Positions 28,582-37,471 of a stretch of 64,000 nt of DNA are shown here, piece by piece. Within the stretch, counting starts at the first letter, position 1. Every line of letters starts with the position of its first letter. The notes beneath the pieces are model-generated. The model was not told where the DNA came from, ran no database searches, and was given only the letters and a program-made list of their open reading frames with translations. Made by a program: the position numbers and the translations under genes. The stretch is from Polyangium fumosum (GTDB taxonomy: Bacteria; Myxococcota_A; Polyangia; Polyangiales; Polyangiaceae). The stretch lies in contig NZ_SSMQ01000004.1 of assembly GCF_005144585.1 (NCBI RefSeq), forward strand, positions 186,001 through 250,000, read 5' to 3'.

Positions 28582-29169
28582 GCGCCTCGTCGTTCCTTGC
28601 CCGTTCACCCGCCCAGCGGCAAGCCCCGCGCCTGCCGAGCGCAACAAACGTCCTGACGAGCCTCCGCCCTCGTCGGACAAGAGCCGCGGAACACCCCTGC
28701 AAAACGCAGCGTACCGGCGCCCGACCGAGGGATCCCCGATGCAAACCCCCACGCGCCTCTGCAAGGTGTGTCTTGCACGCGTTGCAATCGAGGCTCCCCG
28801 CTCCGCAGACCACGTCTGCACGTGTGCAAACCGGTCCTCGCGGCTGCAAGGGGTCGGTTGCACGCGATGCAACCGGCATCCGCACACGACACGGAGGCGT
28901 TTGCACGCGCGTGAGCGCGGCCCATCGGTGTGCAAGGGGGTGCTTGCACGCGTTGAAACACGCGGTTCGAACGTCGCTGGCTGCTTTTCAACGCGTGCAA
29001 GCACCCCCTTGCACGTGGCTTCGGTCGATTTCCACGCACGCAGGCCCCCCCTCGCGCGCGGTTCCTTCGCTTTGCGTTCGGCGCAAGCGTGGCCGCGTCT
29101 CGGTCACGCGGCCGGGATCACGTGTGCAAACGGGAGTTGTGCAGGGGGAAAAAGAGAGGACGGCGTCGG
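28582..29169. other. 588-bp intergenic region with palindromic TGCAAG repeats
   Basis: No gene is supported. Reading frames on both strands show repeated CxxxQ-rich peptides that come from the DNA repeats, not from protein selection. The part near the ATPase (28582-28755) is plain. The part 28760-29014 holds the repeats listed separately. The rest, next to the aldehyde dehydrogenase stop, shows no further clear structure. Confidence 0.7.
28760..29014. repeat. 28-nt palindromic repeats at 85-86-nt spacing, last copy inverted
   Basis: Three direct copies of TGCAAG-N6-(C/G)TTGCACGCG-N-TG-N-AA start at 28760, 28845 and 28931. A fourth, inverted copy covers 28986-29013. Each copy holds its own TGCAAG...CTTGCA palindrome. 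Copies three and four form a perfect 29-bp inverted repeat (28930-28958 with 28986-29014) around a 27-nt loop. Confidence 0.85.
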
Positions 29170-30120
29170 CTACACGCCCGAGGGATGCCAGATCGTCTTC
29201 ATCTCGACGAAGCGCTCGATCCAGCGCGGGCTCGTCGCGCTGTCCGCGTCGAACCAGGCCGCCTCGTCGATCGATCGCGTCCGCACGCGCTTCACGTTCC
29301 CGATGGCCGCCTCCTCCGCCTTGCGCGCGAGCTCCGGCGCCACCTCGTGCAGATCGAGCGCCGCCACCTCCATGTGCTTCGCGAGGTGCGGGAGCAGCTC
29401 GGCCGCGCGGCCCGTCAGCACGTTGATCACGCCGCCCGGCAGATCACTCGTCGCGAGCGCCTCCCCGAGCACGAGCGCCGTGCGGGGATCCGCCTCGCTC
29501 GCGAGCACGATCACCGTGTTGCCCGCGGTGATGATCGGCAACACCGCGCCGAGCAGCCCGAGCAGCGCCGGCCGCGCAGGGGCCACGACGCCGACCACGC
29601 CCATCGACTCGGGCACCGTGAAGTTGAAGTGCGGCCCCGCGACCGGGTTCAGGCTCGAAAACAAGCTCTGGTACTTGTCCGCCCAACCCGCGTACGAGAC
29701 CACGCGATCGATCGCGGCCGCCGTCTCCGCCGCCGCGCGCGACGCTTCGAGGCCGCCACGTTCGAGCGCGCGCGCGAGCTCGCCCTGCCGCGCTTCGAGC
29801 ATCTCCGCGAGCCGGTAGAGGATCTGCCCGCGGTTGTACGCCGTGCGTCCGGCCCAGCCGTCCCACGCGCCGCGCGCCACGACGACCGCGTCGCGCACGT
29901 CCTTGCGGGACGCCCACGGCACGTTTTCTTTCGTCCCTCCGAGGCTCATCGGATCCGCCACCTGCATGTACCTGCCCGACTCCGAGCGGATGAACTGCCC
30001 ACCCACGAGCATCTTGTACGCCTTGCGTACCGACAAACGGGCGGGCGGGACGAACCCGTTCTCGCGCTCGTCTGCACGGGCAGGCGCCCCCGCCGTCTCC
30101 TTGTCCTTCGCGCGCGCCAT
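29170..30120 (-). CDS. Short aldehyde dehydrogenase-family protein lacking the catalytic Cys domain
   Basis: The 316-residue product aligns in pattern with the N-terminal coenzyme-binding half of aldehyde dehydrogenases (LVGGQFIRSESGRYM, VVGVVAPARPALLGLLGAVLP, AGNTVIVLASE, LPGGVINVLTG). It stops before the catalytic Cys region and has no E-L-G-G-K motif. The normal full-length size is about 480-510 residues. The end, after a bridge sequence, is clean and not frameshifted within the visible frame. Its start overlaps the stop of the full-length enzyme as TGATG, so they are translated together. It may be a regulatory or structural partner. Confidence 0.8.
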   Translation of the reverse strand: MARAKDKETAGAPARADERENGFVPPARLSVRKAYKMLVGGQFIRSESGRYMQVADPMSLGGTKENVPWASRKDVRDAVVVARGAWDGWAGRTAYNRGQILYRLAEMLEARQGELARALERGGLEASRAAAETAAAIDRVVSYAGWADKYQSLFSSLNPVAGPHFNFTVPESMGVVGVVAPARPALLGLLGAVLPIITAGNTVIVLASEADPRTALVLGEALATSDLPGGVINVLTGRAAELLPHLAKHMEVAALDLHEVAPELARKAEEAAIGNVKRVRTRSIDEAAWFDADSATSPRWIERFVEMKTIWHPSGV

Positions 30121-31658
30121 CAGTCCACCTCGAGATACGGCAAGAGCCCTTGCCGGCCGCCCTCGCGGCCGAAGCCGCTCTCCTTGTAACCGCCGAACGG
30201 AGAGCTCGGATCGAACTTGTTGTACGTGTTCGCCCAGACGACCCCCGCGCGCAGCTTCTGCGAGACCCAGAAGCTCTTCGAGCCCTTGTCCGTCCAGACG
30301 CCCGCGCTGAGGCCGTACATCGTGTTGTTCGCCTTCTCGACCGCCTCGTCGGGCGTGCGGAAGGTCATCACGGCGAGCACCGGCCCGAAGATCTCCTCGC
30401 GCGCGATGCGGTGCGACTGCGACACGCCCGTGAAGAGCGTCGGCGCGAACCAGTAGCCCCGCGCCGGCAGCTCACACGGCGTCGAGAAGCGCGTCGCGCC
30501 CTCGCGCTCGCCCGCGTCGACGAGCTCGCGGATCTTGTCGAGCTGCATCTTCGAGTTGATCGCGCCGACGTCCGTGTTCTTGTCGAGCGGATCCCCCACG
30601 CGCAGCGTCTGCATGCGATCACGGAGCCTTCGCAGGAGCGGCTCGAACGCGCCCTCCTCCACGAGCAGGCGCGAGCCCGCGCAGCAGACGTGCCCCTGGT
30701 TGAAGAAGATGCCCGAGATGATCCCCTCGACCGCCTGATCGAGCGGCGCGTCCGCGAACACGATGTTCGCCGCTTTGCCGCCGAGCTCGAGCGTGAGCTT
30801 CTTCTTCGTGCCCGAGAGCGCCTTCTGGATGCGCTTGCCGACGTCCGTGGATCCCGTGAACGCGACCTTGTCCACGTCCGGATGCGCGACGAGCGCCGCG
30901 CCCGTCGCGCCCGCGCCCGTCACGATGTTCACCACGCCCGGCGGCAGATCACACTCCTCGAGGATCTTCGCGAGCAAGAGCGCCGTGAGCGGCGTCGTCT
31001 CCGCGGGCTTGAGCACGCACGTGTTGCCCGCCGCGAGCGCGGGCGCGAGCTTCCACGCGGCCATGAGCAGCGGGAAGTTCCAGGGGATCACCTGCCCCGC
31101 CACGCCGAGCGGGCGCGGCGAGCGACCCGGGAACGCGTACGCGAGCTTGTCGGCCCAGCCGGCGTAATAAAAGAAGTGCGCCGCCACGAGCGGCAGATCG
31201 ACGTCGCGCGACTCCTTGATCGGCTTGCCGCCGTCCATCGTCTCGACGATGGCGAGCTCGCGCGCCTTCTCCTGGATCACCCGCGCGATGCGGTAGATGT
31301 ACTTGCCGCGCTCGATCCCGGAGAGCTTCGACCAGTATTTTTCGTACGCGACGCGCGCCGCCTTCACGGCGAGATCCACATCGCGCTCATTTCCCTCCGC
31401 GACCTCGGCGAGCTTCTGCTCGGTCGAAGGGCTCACGGTGTCGAAGTACTTGCCCGACGACGGCGCGACCCACTTGCCGCCGATGAAGAGCTCGTAACGC
31501 GGGTCGATCCGGACGTGATCCGCGGCCTCGGGCGCGGGCGCATAGGTCCACGCTTTGCCGAACTCGAGCGCGGCGCCGTGCGCTGGGCGAGCCGGCGACG
31601 ACGGGGCCGCGTGGGTCTCGCCGTTCGTCGCAGGGGCGATCGTTTCCTTGGCGGTCAT
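30120..31658 (-). CDS. NAD(P)-dependent aldehyde dehydrogenase
   Basis: This 512-residue enzyme oxidises an aldehyde to its acid. It has the IPWNFP motif at 191-196, the cofactor segment FTGSTDVG near 267-274, the general base Glu291 in ELGGK and the nucleophile Cys325 (or Cys326) in GHVCCAGSR. The C-terminal PFGGYKESGFGREGG motif is also present. The gene lies 12 bp after deoC, so acetaldehyde made by DeoC is the likely substrate (inference). GAGGAG lies 5 nt before the ATG. Confidence 0.93.
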   Translation of the reverse strand: MTAKETIAPATNGETHAAPSSPARPAHGAALEFGKAWTYAPAPEAADHVRIDPRYELFIGGKWVAPSSGKYFDTVSPSTEQKLAEVAEGNERDVDLAVKAARVAYEKYWSKLSGIERGKYIYRIARVIQEKARELAIVETMDGGKPIKESRDVDLPLVAAHFFYYAGWADKLAYAFPGRSPRPLGVAGQVIPWNFPLLMAAWKLAPALAAGNTCVLKPAETTPLTALLLAKILEECDLPPGVVNIVTGAGATGAALVAHPDVDKVAFTGSTDVGKRIQKALSGTKKKLTLELGGKAANIVFADAPLDQAVEGIISGIFFNQGHVCCAGSRLLVEEGAFEPLLRRLRDRMQTLRVGDPLDKNTDVGAINSKMQLDKIRELVDAGEREGATRFSTPCELPARGYWFAPTLFTGVSQSHRIAREEIFGPVLAVMTFRTPDEAVEKANNTMYGLSAGVWTDKGSKSFWVSQKLRAGVVWANTYNKFDPSSPFGGYKESGFGREGGRQGLLPYLEVD

Positions 31659-31670
31659 CGTGTCTCCTCT

Positions 31671-32615
31671 TCAGTCCTTGCTGAAGGAATCGCCTGACTG
31701 GTAGGCGCCCGTGCGCTCTTTTTCGAGCTGCATGAGCACGTCGTTGAGCAACGTGGATGCGCCGAGGCGGAAGAGATCCGGCGTGAGCCAGGCGTCCCCG
31801 AGCGTCTCCTTCACGAGCACCAGGTAATGCAGCGCCTGCTTGGCCGTGCGGATGCCGCCCGCCGGCTTCATGCCGATGCGCTTGCCCGTCGCGTAGAAGA
31901 AATCGCGGATCGCCTCCAGCATCACGAGCGTCACCGCGGGCGTCGCGGCCGGCGTGACCTTGCCCGTCGACGTCTTGATGAAGTCCGCGCCCGCGAGCAT
32001 CGCGATCTGGCTCGCCTCGCGCACGAGGTCATACGTGCCGAGCTCGCCCGTCTCCAGGATCACCTTGAGGTGCGCTTGTCCACACGCCTCTTTCGTCGCG
32101 GCGATCTCGTCGAAGATGCGCGTCTTTTCGCCCGCGAGCAGCGCGCCGCGATCGATGACCATGTCGATCTCGTCCGCGCCCCACGCGACCGCGCGCCGCA
32201 CGTCCTCGAGCTTCACGTCGAGCGCCGAGAGCCCGCTCGGGAACGCCGTCGCCACGCTCGCGACCTTCACGCTCGATCCGGCGAGCGCATGCTTCGCCAC
32301 GGGGACGAGCTTCGGGTACACGCAGATCGCAGCACACGGCGGCACCTCGGGCGAGGCGTGGGGCCGCATCGCCTTCTGGCAGAGCTGCGTGACCTTGCCC
32401 GGCGAGTCCTTCCCTTCGAGGGTCGTGAGATCCATCATCGCGATGGAGAGCAAGAGCCCCGCGACCTTCGTCTCCTTCTTGATGCTGCGCTTGCCGAGGG
32501 CCGCCGCGCGCTCCTCGACCATCACCTTGTCCACGGTGGGCGCCGAAAAGTCGGGGTACGTCCGCGCCCCGCTCGGCCCCGCCGCGCCCTTGCCATTGCC
32601 GCCTTCTGCAGCCAT
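31671..32615 (-). CDS. deoC: Deoxyribose-phosphate aldolase
   Basis: The enzyme splits 2-deoxyribose-5-phosphate into glyceraldehyde-3-phosphate and acetaldehyde. The 314-residue class I aldolase has the Schiff-base Lys214 in FIKTSTGK, the second catalytic Lys250 in KPAGGIR and Asp151 in EIDMVID. It is about 50-90 residues longer than many bacterial DeoC because of an N-terminal extension. The ATG at 32613-32615 is preceded by GGAGG at 7-8 nt; the frame stays open far upstream, but that region overlaps the divergent hydrolase gene. It is first in the deoC-aldehyde dehydrogenase operon. Confidence 0.95.
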   Translation of the reverse strand: MAAEGGNGKGAAGPSGARTYPDFSAPTVDKVMVEERAAALGKRSIKKETKVAGLLLSIAMMDLTTLEGKDSPGKVTQLCQKAMRPHASPEVPPCAAICVYPKLVPVAKHALAGSSVKVASVATAFPSGLSALDVKLEDVRRAVAWGADEIDMVIDRGALLAGEKTRIFDEIAATKEACGQAHLKVILETGELGTYDLVREASQIAMLAGADFIKTSTGKVTPAATPAVTLVMLEAIRDFFYATGKRIGMKPAGGIRTAKQALHYLVLVKETLGDAWLTPDLFRLGASTLLNDVLMQLEKERTGAYQSGDSFSKD

Positions 32616-32741
32616 CGACCGGCCTCCGGGGATTGGATGCGGGGGCAAGGCCCGGCTTGTCCGGGCGAGCCCCCTCTGCCTGCTTTCGCGGGACGCTAGC
32701 AGAACTATCCGCGCCGCGGCATCCCTGCTAAGGGTGGCAAG

Positions 32742-33635
32742 GTGCAGAGCGGGTCGGGCCTCGTCTTCGTCAATGGAATCCGCCTCTACATCCACCGCTT
32801 CCAGCCCGCCAGCGCCCGCCCGAGCGGCCTGACGGTCCTGCTCCTCCACGGATACCTGGACTCCGGCGCCACGTGGGATCTCGTGGCCGAGCCCCTCGCG
32901 CGCGCGGGGCACGACGTCCTCGCCCCCGACCTGCGCGGGTTCGGCGAGAGCGACTCCGTCGGCGCCGGTGGCTACTACCATTTCCCCGATTACGTCAGCG
33001 ATCTCTCGTCGCTGCTCGACATCCTCGCGCCGAAGCGCCTCGCCCTCGTGGGCCACTCGATGGGCGGCACGATCGCGGCGCTCTTCGCCGGCGCGAGGCC
33101 CCAGCGCGTCGACCAGCTCGTCCTGCTCGAAGGCCTCGGCGCGCCCGCCTCCGAGCCGAGCACGGCCGTCGATCGCATGCGCACGTGGCTCGACGACATG
33201 CGCTCGCTCGATCGCACCCCGCGCCCCGTCGGCTCCTTCGACGAGGCCCTCGATCGCCTCGCGCGCAGGCACCCGCAGGTCTCCCGCGCGATCCTCGAGA
33301 GCCGCGCGCGCCTGCTCACGCGCACCCACTCGGGCCGTTTGTCGTGGGCTTACGACTCGATGCACCGTACGACGGCGCCGGTCCCCTTCCACCTCGAGTC
33401 CTTCAAGTGCTTCCTCCGCCGCATCACGGCGCCCACGCTCTACGTGAGCGGCGGCGTGAACGGCCTGCGCTTGCCCGACGAGGCCGAGCGGCTCGCCTGC
33501 ATCCCGAGCACGCTGCACATCGACCTCGCCGACGCCGGCCACATGATGCACTGGACCGCGCCCGAGACCCTCGCCGAACGCCTGCTGCGCTTCTTCGCCA
33601 CGCAGCCTGAGGGCCGGCCCGCCTCGCCGCGTTGA
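32742..33635 (+). CDS. Alpha/beta hydrolase
   Basis: The 297-residue protein has an HGYLDSG oxyanion-hole segment near 36-42, the nucleophile elbow GHSMGG with Ser106, and a catalytic-His candidate in DAGHMMHW near 267. It fits the general esterase/lactonase/haloalkane-dehalogenase-like group; the substrate cannot be read from sequence. The start is GTG. No signal peptide is seen. It is divergent from deoC with a 126-bp gap, so they may be co-regulated. Confidence 0.88.
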   Translation: MQSGSGLVFVNGIRLYIHRFQPASARPSGLTVLLLHGYLDSGATWDLVAEPLARAGHDVLAPDLRGFGESDSVGAGGYYHFPDYVSDLSSLLDILAPKRLALVGHSMGGTIAALFAGARPQRVDQLVLLEGLGAPASEPSTAVDRMRTWLDDMRSLDRTPRPVGSFDEALDRLARRHPQVSRAILESRARLLTRTHSGRLSWAYDSMHRTTAPVPFHLESFKCFLRRITAPTLYVSGGVNGLRLPDEAERLACIPSTLHIDLADAGHMMHWTAPETLAERLLRFFATQPEGRPASPR

Positions 33636-33686
33636 CCCGCGCCTCCCCCGATTGAATTTTCGAGCGCGAAGCGCCACGCTGAACGC

Positions 33687-34349
33687 ATGCGAAAGCCGAG
33701 CTTCTTTTCTTTTTCTTCGCGGACGTTCCCCTTCCTCTCGCTCACGCTCGCGACCGGCTTGCTCCTCACGGTGTCGAGCTCCGGATGCGGGAGCGATCGC
33801 GCCTGCTTCTACTGGACCGAGCTCGAAGGCGCGTGCCCCTCGCAGGGTGAAGCGTTCGACTTCTTCCAGGGCGATTTCTGCTCGACCAACATCACCGCGG
33901 TCAACAGCGAGGGCGCGTTCGAGGGCGACACCTGCTGTTACGACGTGACCGAGGACAGCTCGGGCTTCGGAAGCTGCGCCCCCGAGCCGGGCCCGTTCCC
34001 ACCCGGGACCTCGATCGCGGTGGGCGTCGGCGGCGGCGGCGTCGGCGGCGCAGCGGGCGCCGGCGGCGCGGCCGGATCCGGCGGCGTGGGAGGCTCCGGC
34101 GGCGGCTCGACGTGCGCGTCGTGCAAGCAGTTCATGCTCGAAGACATGCCGCCCGAGCTCTGCCCCGCGTCCGTCCCGCTCTACGAAGCCTTCACCGACT
34201 GCAAGTGCCTCGGCACCTGCACGTCCGTGTGCGGCGAGGCGTGTATGTCGAGCCAGGTCCCCGCATCCGCGTGCGAGAGCTGCCTGCTCGACACGTCATC
34301 GAACGGCTGCGGCGCGCAGTTCTTCGCCTGCTCGAACGACGGCAACTGA
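33687..34349 (+). CDS. Cys-rich lipoprotein with Gly-Ala spacer
   Basis: The 220-residue product has a hydrophobic leader and a lipobox (VSSSGCGS) with Cys34. Two Cys-rich domains (about 35-100, and 140-220) are joined by a GVGGGGVGGAAGAGG spacer. The second domain starts with CASCKQFM and has a dense C-x-C-x3-C-x3-C pattern (CKCLGTCTSVCGEAC). Such layout is common in myxobacterial outer-membrane or surface lipoproteins. Function unknown. Confidence 0.75.
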   Translation: MRKPSFFSFSSRTFPFLSLTLATGLLLTVSSSGCGSDRACFYWTELEGACPSQGEAFDFFQGDFCSTNITAVNSEGAFEGDTCCYDVTEDSSGFGSCAPEPGPFPPGTSIAVGVGGGGVGGAAGAGGAAGSGGVGGSGGGSTCASCKQFMLEDMPPELCPASVPLYEAFTDCKCLGTCTSVCGEACMSSQVPASACESCLLDTSSNGCGAQFFACSNDGN

Positions 34350-34369
34350 TCGAGGCGCCCTCTCCGGTC

Positions 34370-34392
34370 CCTCTCCACGCCGTGGAGAGGGG
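34370..34392. terminator. Hairpin between converging lipoprotein and kinase genes
   Basis: A perfect 10-bp stem (34370-34379 with 34383-34392) with a 3-nt loop lies between the two stop codons and could end transcripts from both sides. Confidence 0.6.
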
Positions 34393-34415
34393 CCCCGGTG
34401 GAGCGGACAAACCTC

Positions 34416-35945
34416 TCAGAATTGGATCTTGCTGACGTTCGGCGCCGTGCCCGTCGCAGGCGCCTTCGTGCTGCCCGCGCCGAACGGCTTCGCGGAAGAC
34501 GCGCCACCGCCGAGCGTCCCGGCAGGCTTCTGGCTCGGCGTCGGCTGCGGCGTGGTCGCGGCGGGCTCGACCTCGAGGCCGTCGCCGCCTTCGCCCGACT
34601 TCGACGCCGCCGCGGACGGCGCCGGCGCGACCACGCTCGGCGTCGGCGCAGGGGCCGCGCTCGGCGCGGGCGCTTGCGGCGTCGCAGCGGACGTTTTGTT
34701 CGGCGGCTCGGAGGGCCGCGCGTTCAGAAAAAAGAACGCCGCTCCGCCCACGCCCGCCGCGAGCGCGAGGAACACGAGGCCCACGACGGCCGCGGGGGAC
34801 ATGCCGCGGCGCGGAGCCACCATGGGGAGGGAGATCGGCGCGGAGGTCGCGCTCGGCCTCGACGTCGGCCCGCCCGGGAGCGAGGGCCGATCCTGCGCCG
34901 GCATCATCGCGGACTGCGCCTGCGCGGGCTGCTGCGGCTGCGCATACGGCATGGGCGTCTGCGTCGCGGCGTAGCCCGGATACGACGTCTGCGAGGGCCG
35001 GGGGTTCGCGACGCTCGCGGGCGCGATGAGGTGCCTCGCCGCGCTTTGTTCGAAGGCCATCGCGCGCACCGCGTCCTGCAGCGCGCGCAGCTCGTTCAGC
35101 ATGTCCTCGGCCTTCTGGTAACGCGTCTGCGGGCGGCGCTGGACCGCGCGCATCACCACATTGACGAACCCTTGCGAGATCCGATCGTTCCGGCCCGTCT
35201 GCAGCGCCGGCGCGTCCGTCATCAACTTGGCGCGCGCGAGCTCGGCGTCCTGCGCGTCGCCGAAGATGTGGCGCCCCGCGATCGCGCGGTAGAGCATCGC
35301 GCCGACGGCGTAGAGATCGGAAGCCGCCGTGACGTCGCGTGAGTTCAGGATCTGCTCGGGCGCCATGTACTCGAGCGTCCCGAGCGCCATGTCCGCGCGC
35401 GTCAAGTTCGTCTGCTCGAGATCCTCGCCCGCGCCCGACTCGATGCGGCCCATGCCGAAGTCGACGATGATCGCGCGCGATTTCCCGTTCGGCGTCGGCT
35501 CCATCATGATGTTGCCGGGCTTCATGTCGCGATGGATGACGTGCGCGCGGTGCAGATCGCCGAGCGCATCCACCACGTCGCATCCGACGTCGATCGCCTC
35601 CTCGACGGAGAGCCTTCGCTGGTGCAGCACCTTCGAGAGCGGCTGGCCCTCGATGTACTCCATGACGAGCACGAGCCCGACGGTCGGGTCCTCGACGAAG
35701 TCCACGACACGCGCGACGTGATCACTCCGGATGCGGCCGAGCAGGTTCGCCTCGCGCCGAAAACGTGCGACCACCTCGCGATCGTAGGCAGCAGCAGCGA
35801 GCAGCGTCTTGATCGCCACTTTCATGCCGATCGCGAGGTGCTCACCGGCCCACACCTCGCCCATGCCGCCCGCGCCGACACGCGCGTCGACCCGGTACCG
35901 TCCCGCGATGATTGAGCCCGGAGCCAAATCCATACGATCGACCAT
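34416..35945 (-). CDS. Transmembrane Ser/Thr protein kinase (PknB-like)
   Basis: The 509-residue protein begins with a Hanks-type kinase domain (about 17-290): glycine loop GAGGMGEV at 24-31, Lys46 in VAIK, the catalytic HRDMKPGN loop with Asp140, DFG with Asp162 and the APEQ motif near 195-198. A Pro/Gln-rich linker leads to one transmembrane helix at about 384-407. The outer part is short, Pro/Ala/Ser-rich and low in complexity, so no ligand domain is seen. It is not near a phosphatase gene. It could act on the FHA proteins of this window, but that is inference. Confidence 0.93.
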   Translation of the reverse strand: MVDRMDLAPGSIIAGRYRVDARVGAGGMGEVWAGEHLAIGMKVAIKTLLAAAAYDREVVARFRREANLLGRIRSDHVARVVDFVEDPTVGLVLVMEYIEGQPLSKVLHQRRLSVEEAIDVGCDVVDALGDLHRAHVIHRDMKPGNIMMEPTPNGKSRAIIVDFGMGRIESGAGEDLEQTNLTRADMALGTLEYMAPEQILNSRDVTAASDLYAVGAMLYRAIAGRHIFGDAQDAELARAKLMTDAPALQTGRNDRISQGFVNVVMRAVQRRPQTRYQKAEDMLNELRALQDAVRAMAFEQSAARHLIAPASVANPRPSQTSYPGYAATQTPMPYAQPQQPAQAQSAMMPAQDRPSLPGGPTSRPSATSAPISLPMVAPRRGMSPAAVVGLVFLALAAGVGGAAFFFLNARPSEPPNKTSAATPQAPAPSAAPAPTPSVVAPAPSAAASKSGEGGDGLEVEPAATTPQPTPSQKPAGTLGGGASSAKPFGAGSTKAPATGTAPNVSKIQF

Positions 35946-36109
35946 GCTAACGGAAACCGACGGCGAACCGGCAAAAGGTTACGCCTCCTCCGCGAACTCG
36001 GTCGGCCGAGGTACGGAAAAGCCTGTATCTTTTTCCACACACGGCAGGCGCACGCCCGCCCCCGTCCTCGACACGTGCGCCCGCGCCACGACGGCGGTAA
36101 CGGTCCCCG

Positions 36110-37012
36110 GTGCACATCGTCTTCTGCGGCACGGGCTGGTTCCCCATCGTCGACGCCATCCGCGCGCGGCTGCCCCCCGGCATCACGCTGCGCATCTGGG
36201 ACCCGCGCCTGCCCCTCGCCGGCCAAGTCGAGGACGCCGACATCCTCCTGCCGTCCAACGCACACCTCGACGCCGCCGTCATCGCCGCGCCGCGCCACCT
36301 CCGCCTCATCCAGCAACCCGCCGTCGGGACGGAGGGCATCGACCTCGCCGCCGCGCGCGCCCGAGGCGTCCCCGTATGCAACGCCCCCGGCACGAACGGG
36401 CAATCCGTCGCCGAAGCCGCGCTCTTCTTGATCCTCGCCCTCGCGCGCCGCTTCCCCCGCGCGCGCCGCGCCTTCGCCGAACGCTCCATCGGCGCGCCCC
36501 TCGGCATCGAGCTCGCCGGCCGCACCCTCGGCATCCTCGGCCTCGGCCGCTCCGGCACAGCCCTCGCCCGGATCGCCGAGGCCCTCGGCATGCGCATCCT
36601 CGCGGCGCGCAGCGCCACGTCCCAAGAAGACATGCTCGATCTCGCCGCCCGCGCCGACGTGATCAGCATCCATTGCCCGCTCACGCCAAAGACACGGGGC
36701 CTCGTCGGCGAAGCCTTTCTCGCGCGCATGAAGCCCGGGGCCCTGCTGGTCAACGTCGCGCGGGGCCCGATCGTGGATCGAGGCGCCCTCCTCCACGCCC
36801 TGGAGGCAGGCAAGCTCGGCGGCGCCGGGCTCGACGTGTTCTGGGAAGAGCCGTGGGACCCCAACGACCCGCTCTACCGTCGCGACGACGTCGTCGTCCT
36901 CCCTCATGTCGCCGGCTCCACCGAAGAGGCCTTCGCCCGAATCGCCGACATCGTCGCCGGCAACGTGAAGCGGTTGCGGGAGGGGGAGCCATTGATGCAT
37001 CGCATTGCGTGA
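36110..37012 (+). CDS. D-2-hydroxyacid dehydrogenase (NAD-binding)
   Basis: The 300-residue enzyme has the NAD motif GLGRSG at 144-149 and the catalytic residues Arg218 (VARGP), Glu247 (EEP) and His266 (LPHVAGS). This set is shared by phosphoglycerate, glyoxylate and lactate dehydrogenases of the family; the substrate is not clear. No ACT domain is present, so it is not a typical SerA. It starts with GTG and is divergent from the kinase gene. Confidence 0.9.
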   Translation: MHIVFCGTGWFPIVDAIRARLPPGITLRIWDPRLPLAGQVEDADILLPSNAHLDAAVIAAPRHLRLIQQPAVGTEGIDLAAARARGVPVCNAPGTNGQSVAEAALFLILALARRFPRARRAFAERSIGAPLGIELAGRTLGILGLGRSGTALARIAEALGMRILAARSATSQEDMLDLAARADVISIHCPLTPKTRGLVGEAFLARMKPGALLVNVARGPIVDRGALLHALEAGKLGGAGLDVFWEEPWDPNDPLYRRDDVVVLPHVAGSTEEAFARIADIVAGNVKRLREGEPLMHRIA

Positions 37013-37019
37013 GGGGGTT

Positions 37020-37141
37020 GGCTGCGTAGCGCCGGGGTTTCACCCCGGACCCGACCAGGGGTTGTCCACCCCTGGACCCGGACCAGCCAGGGGCTGGACC
37101 CAAGCTCGATGAACGGCGCGATGCGCAGTTCATCGAACAGA
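37020..37141 (-). repeat. Nested-palindrome repeat, copy A-reverse
   Basis: The element is a row of short stem-loops: GCCGGGG/CCCCGG, AGGGG/CCCCT and GGACCAG/CTGGACC types. It ends in a 14-bp hairpin (37106-37119 with 37123-37136, one mismatch, loop GAT). Confidence 0.75.
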
Positions 37142-37283
37142 CCCCATGGGCCAACTGGCCCGCCCCCTCGCATGAAACTCGGGCCCGATTTTCATGGCAG
37201 GCCCGGTCAAGACCAGCAACGGCGTTGCGCGACCGAGACAGCCGCGCTGCGGCTCCTACTGGCAACCTGGATTCTTCGTCAAG

Positions 37284-37400
37284 CTGTTTGAAAACCTGCG
37301 CACCGCGCAGGTTTTCGAACCTCGGTCCGGGCTGTGCCTGGTCCGGGTCGAGGGGCGGCGAAGGGGTCCGACCCCGGACATACAAGGTCCGCCCAGCTCG
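37284..37400 (+). repeat. Nested-palindrome repeat, copy A-forward
   Basis: A 16-bp hairpin (37286-37301 with 37305-37320, one G-T pair, loop ACC) is followed by the same row of GGTCC.../CCTGGTCC and GGGGTCC/GACCCCGG palindromes seen in the other copies. The far end is shorter than in copies B and C. Confidence 0.75.
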
Positions 37401-37471
37401 TGATTTGTCTTGCAGGACCCATTTGTCCTCCGGATAGATAGGCCACAGCTCATCACAGGAGGGGCCTTCCA

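Larger units (their letters stand above)
37013..37471. other. 459-bp intergenic region made of an inverted pair of nested-palindrome repeats
   Basis: The region holds a reverse copy (37020-37141) and a forward copy (37284-37400) of the repeat family, with about 140 bp between them. The last 70 bp before the toxin gene are plain and less GC-rich and probably hold its promoter. No gene is supported. Confidence 0.7.

Noticed and set aside
28760-29014. CRISPR array
   Set aside because: Only four repeats occur, they differ from each other, one is inverted, and no cas gene is near.
32616-33677. N-terminal extension of deoC by 354 codons
   Set aside because: It is antisense to the alpha/beta hydrolase gene; DeoC begins normally at the ATG at 32613-32615.
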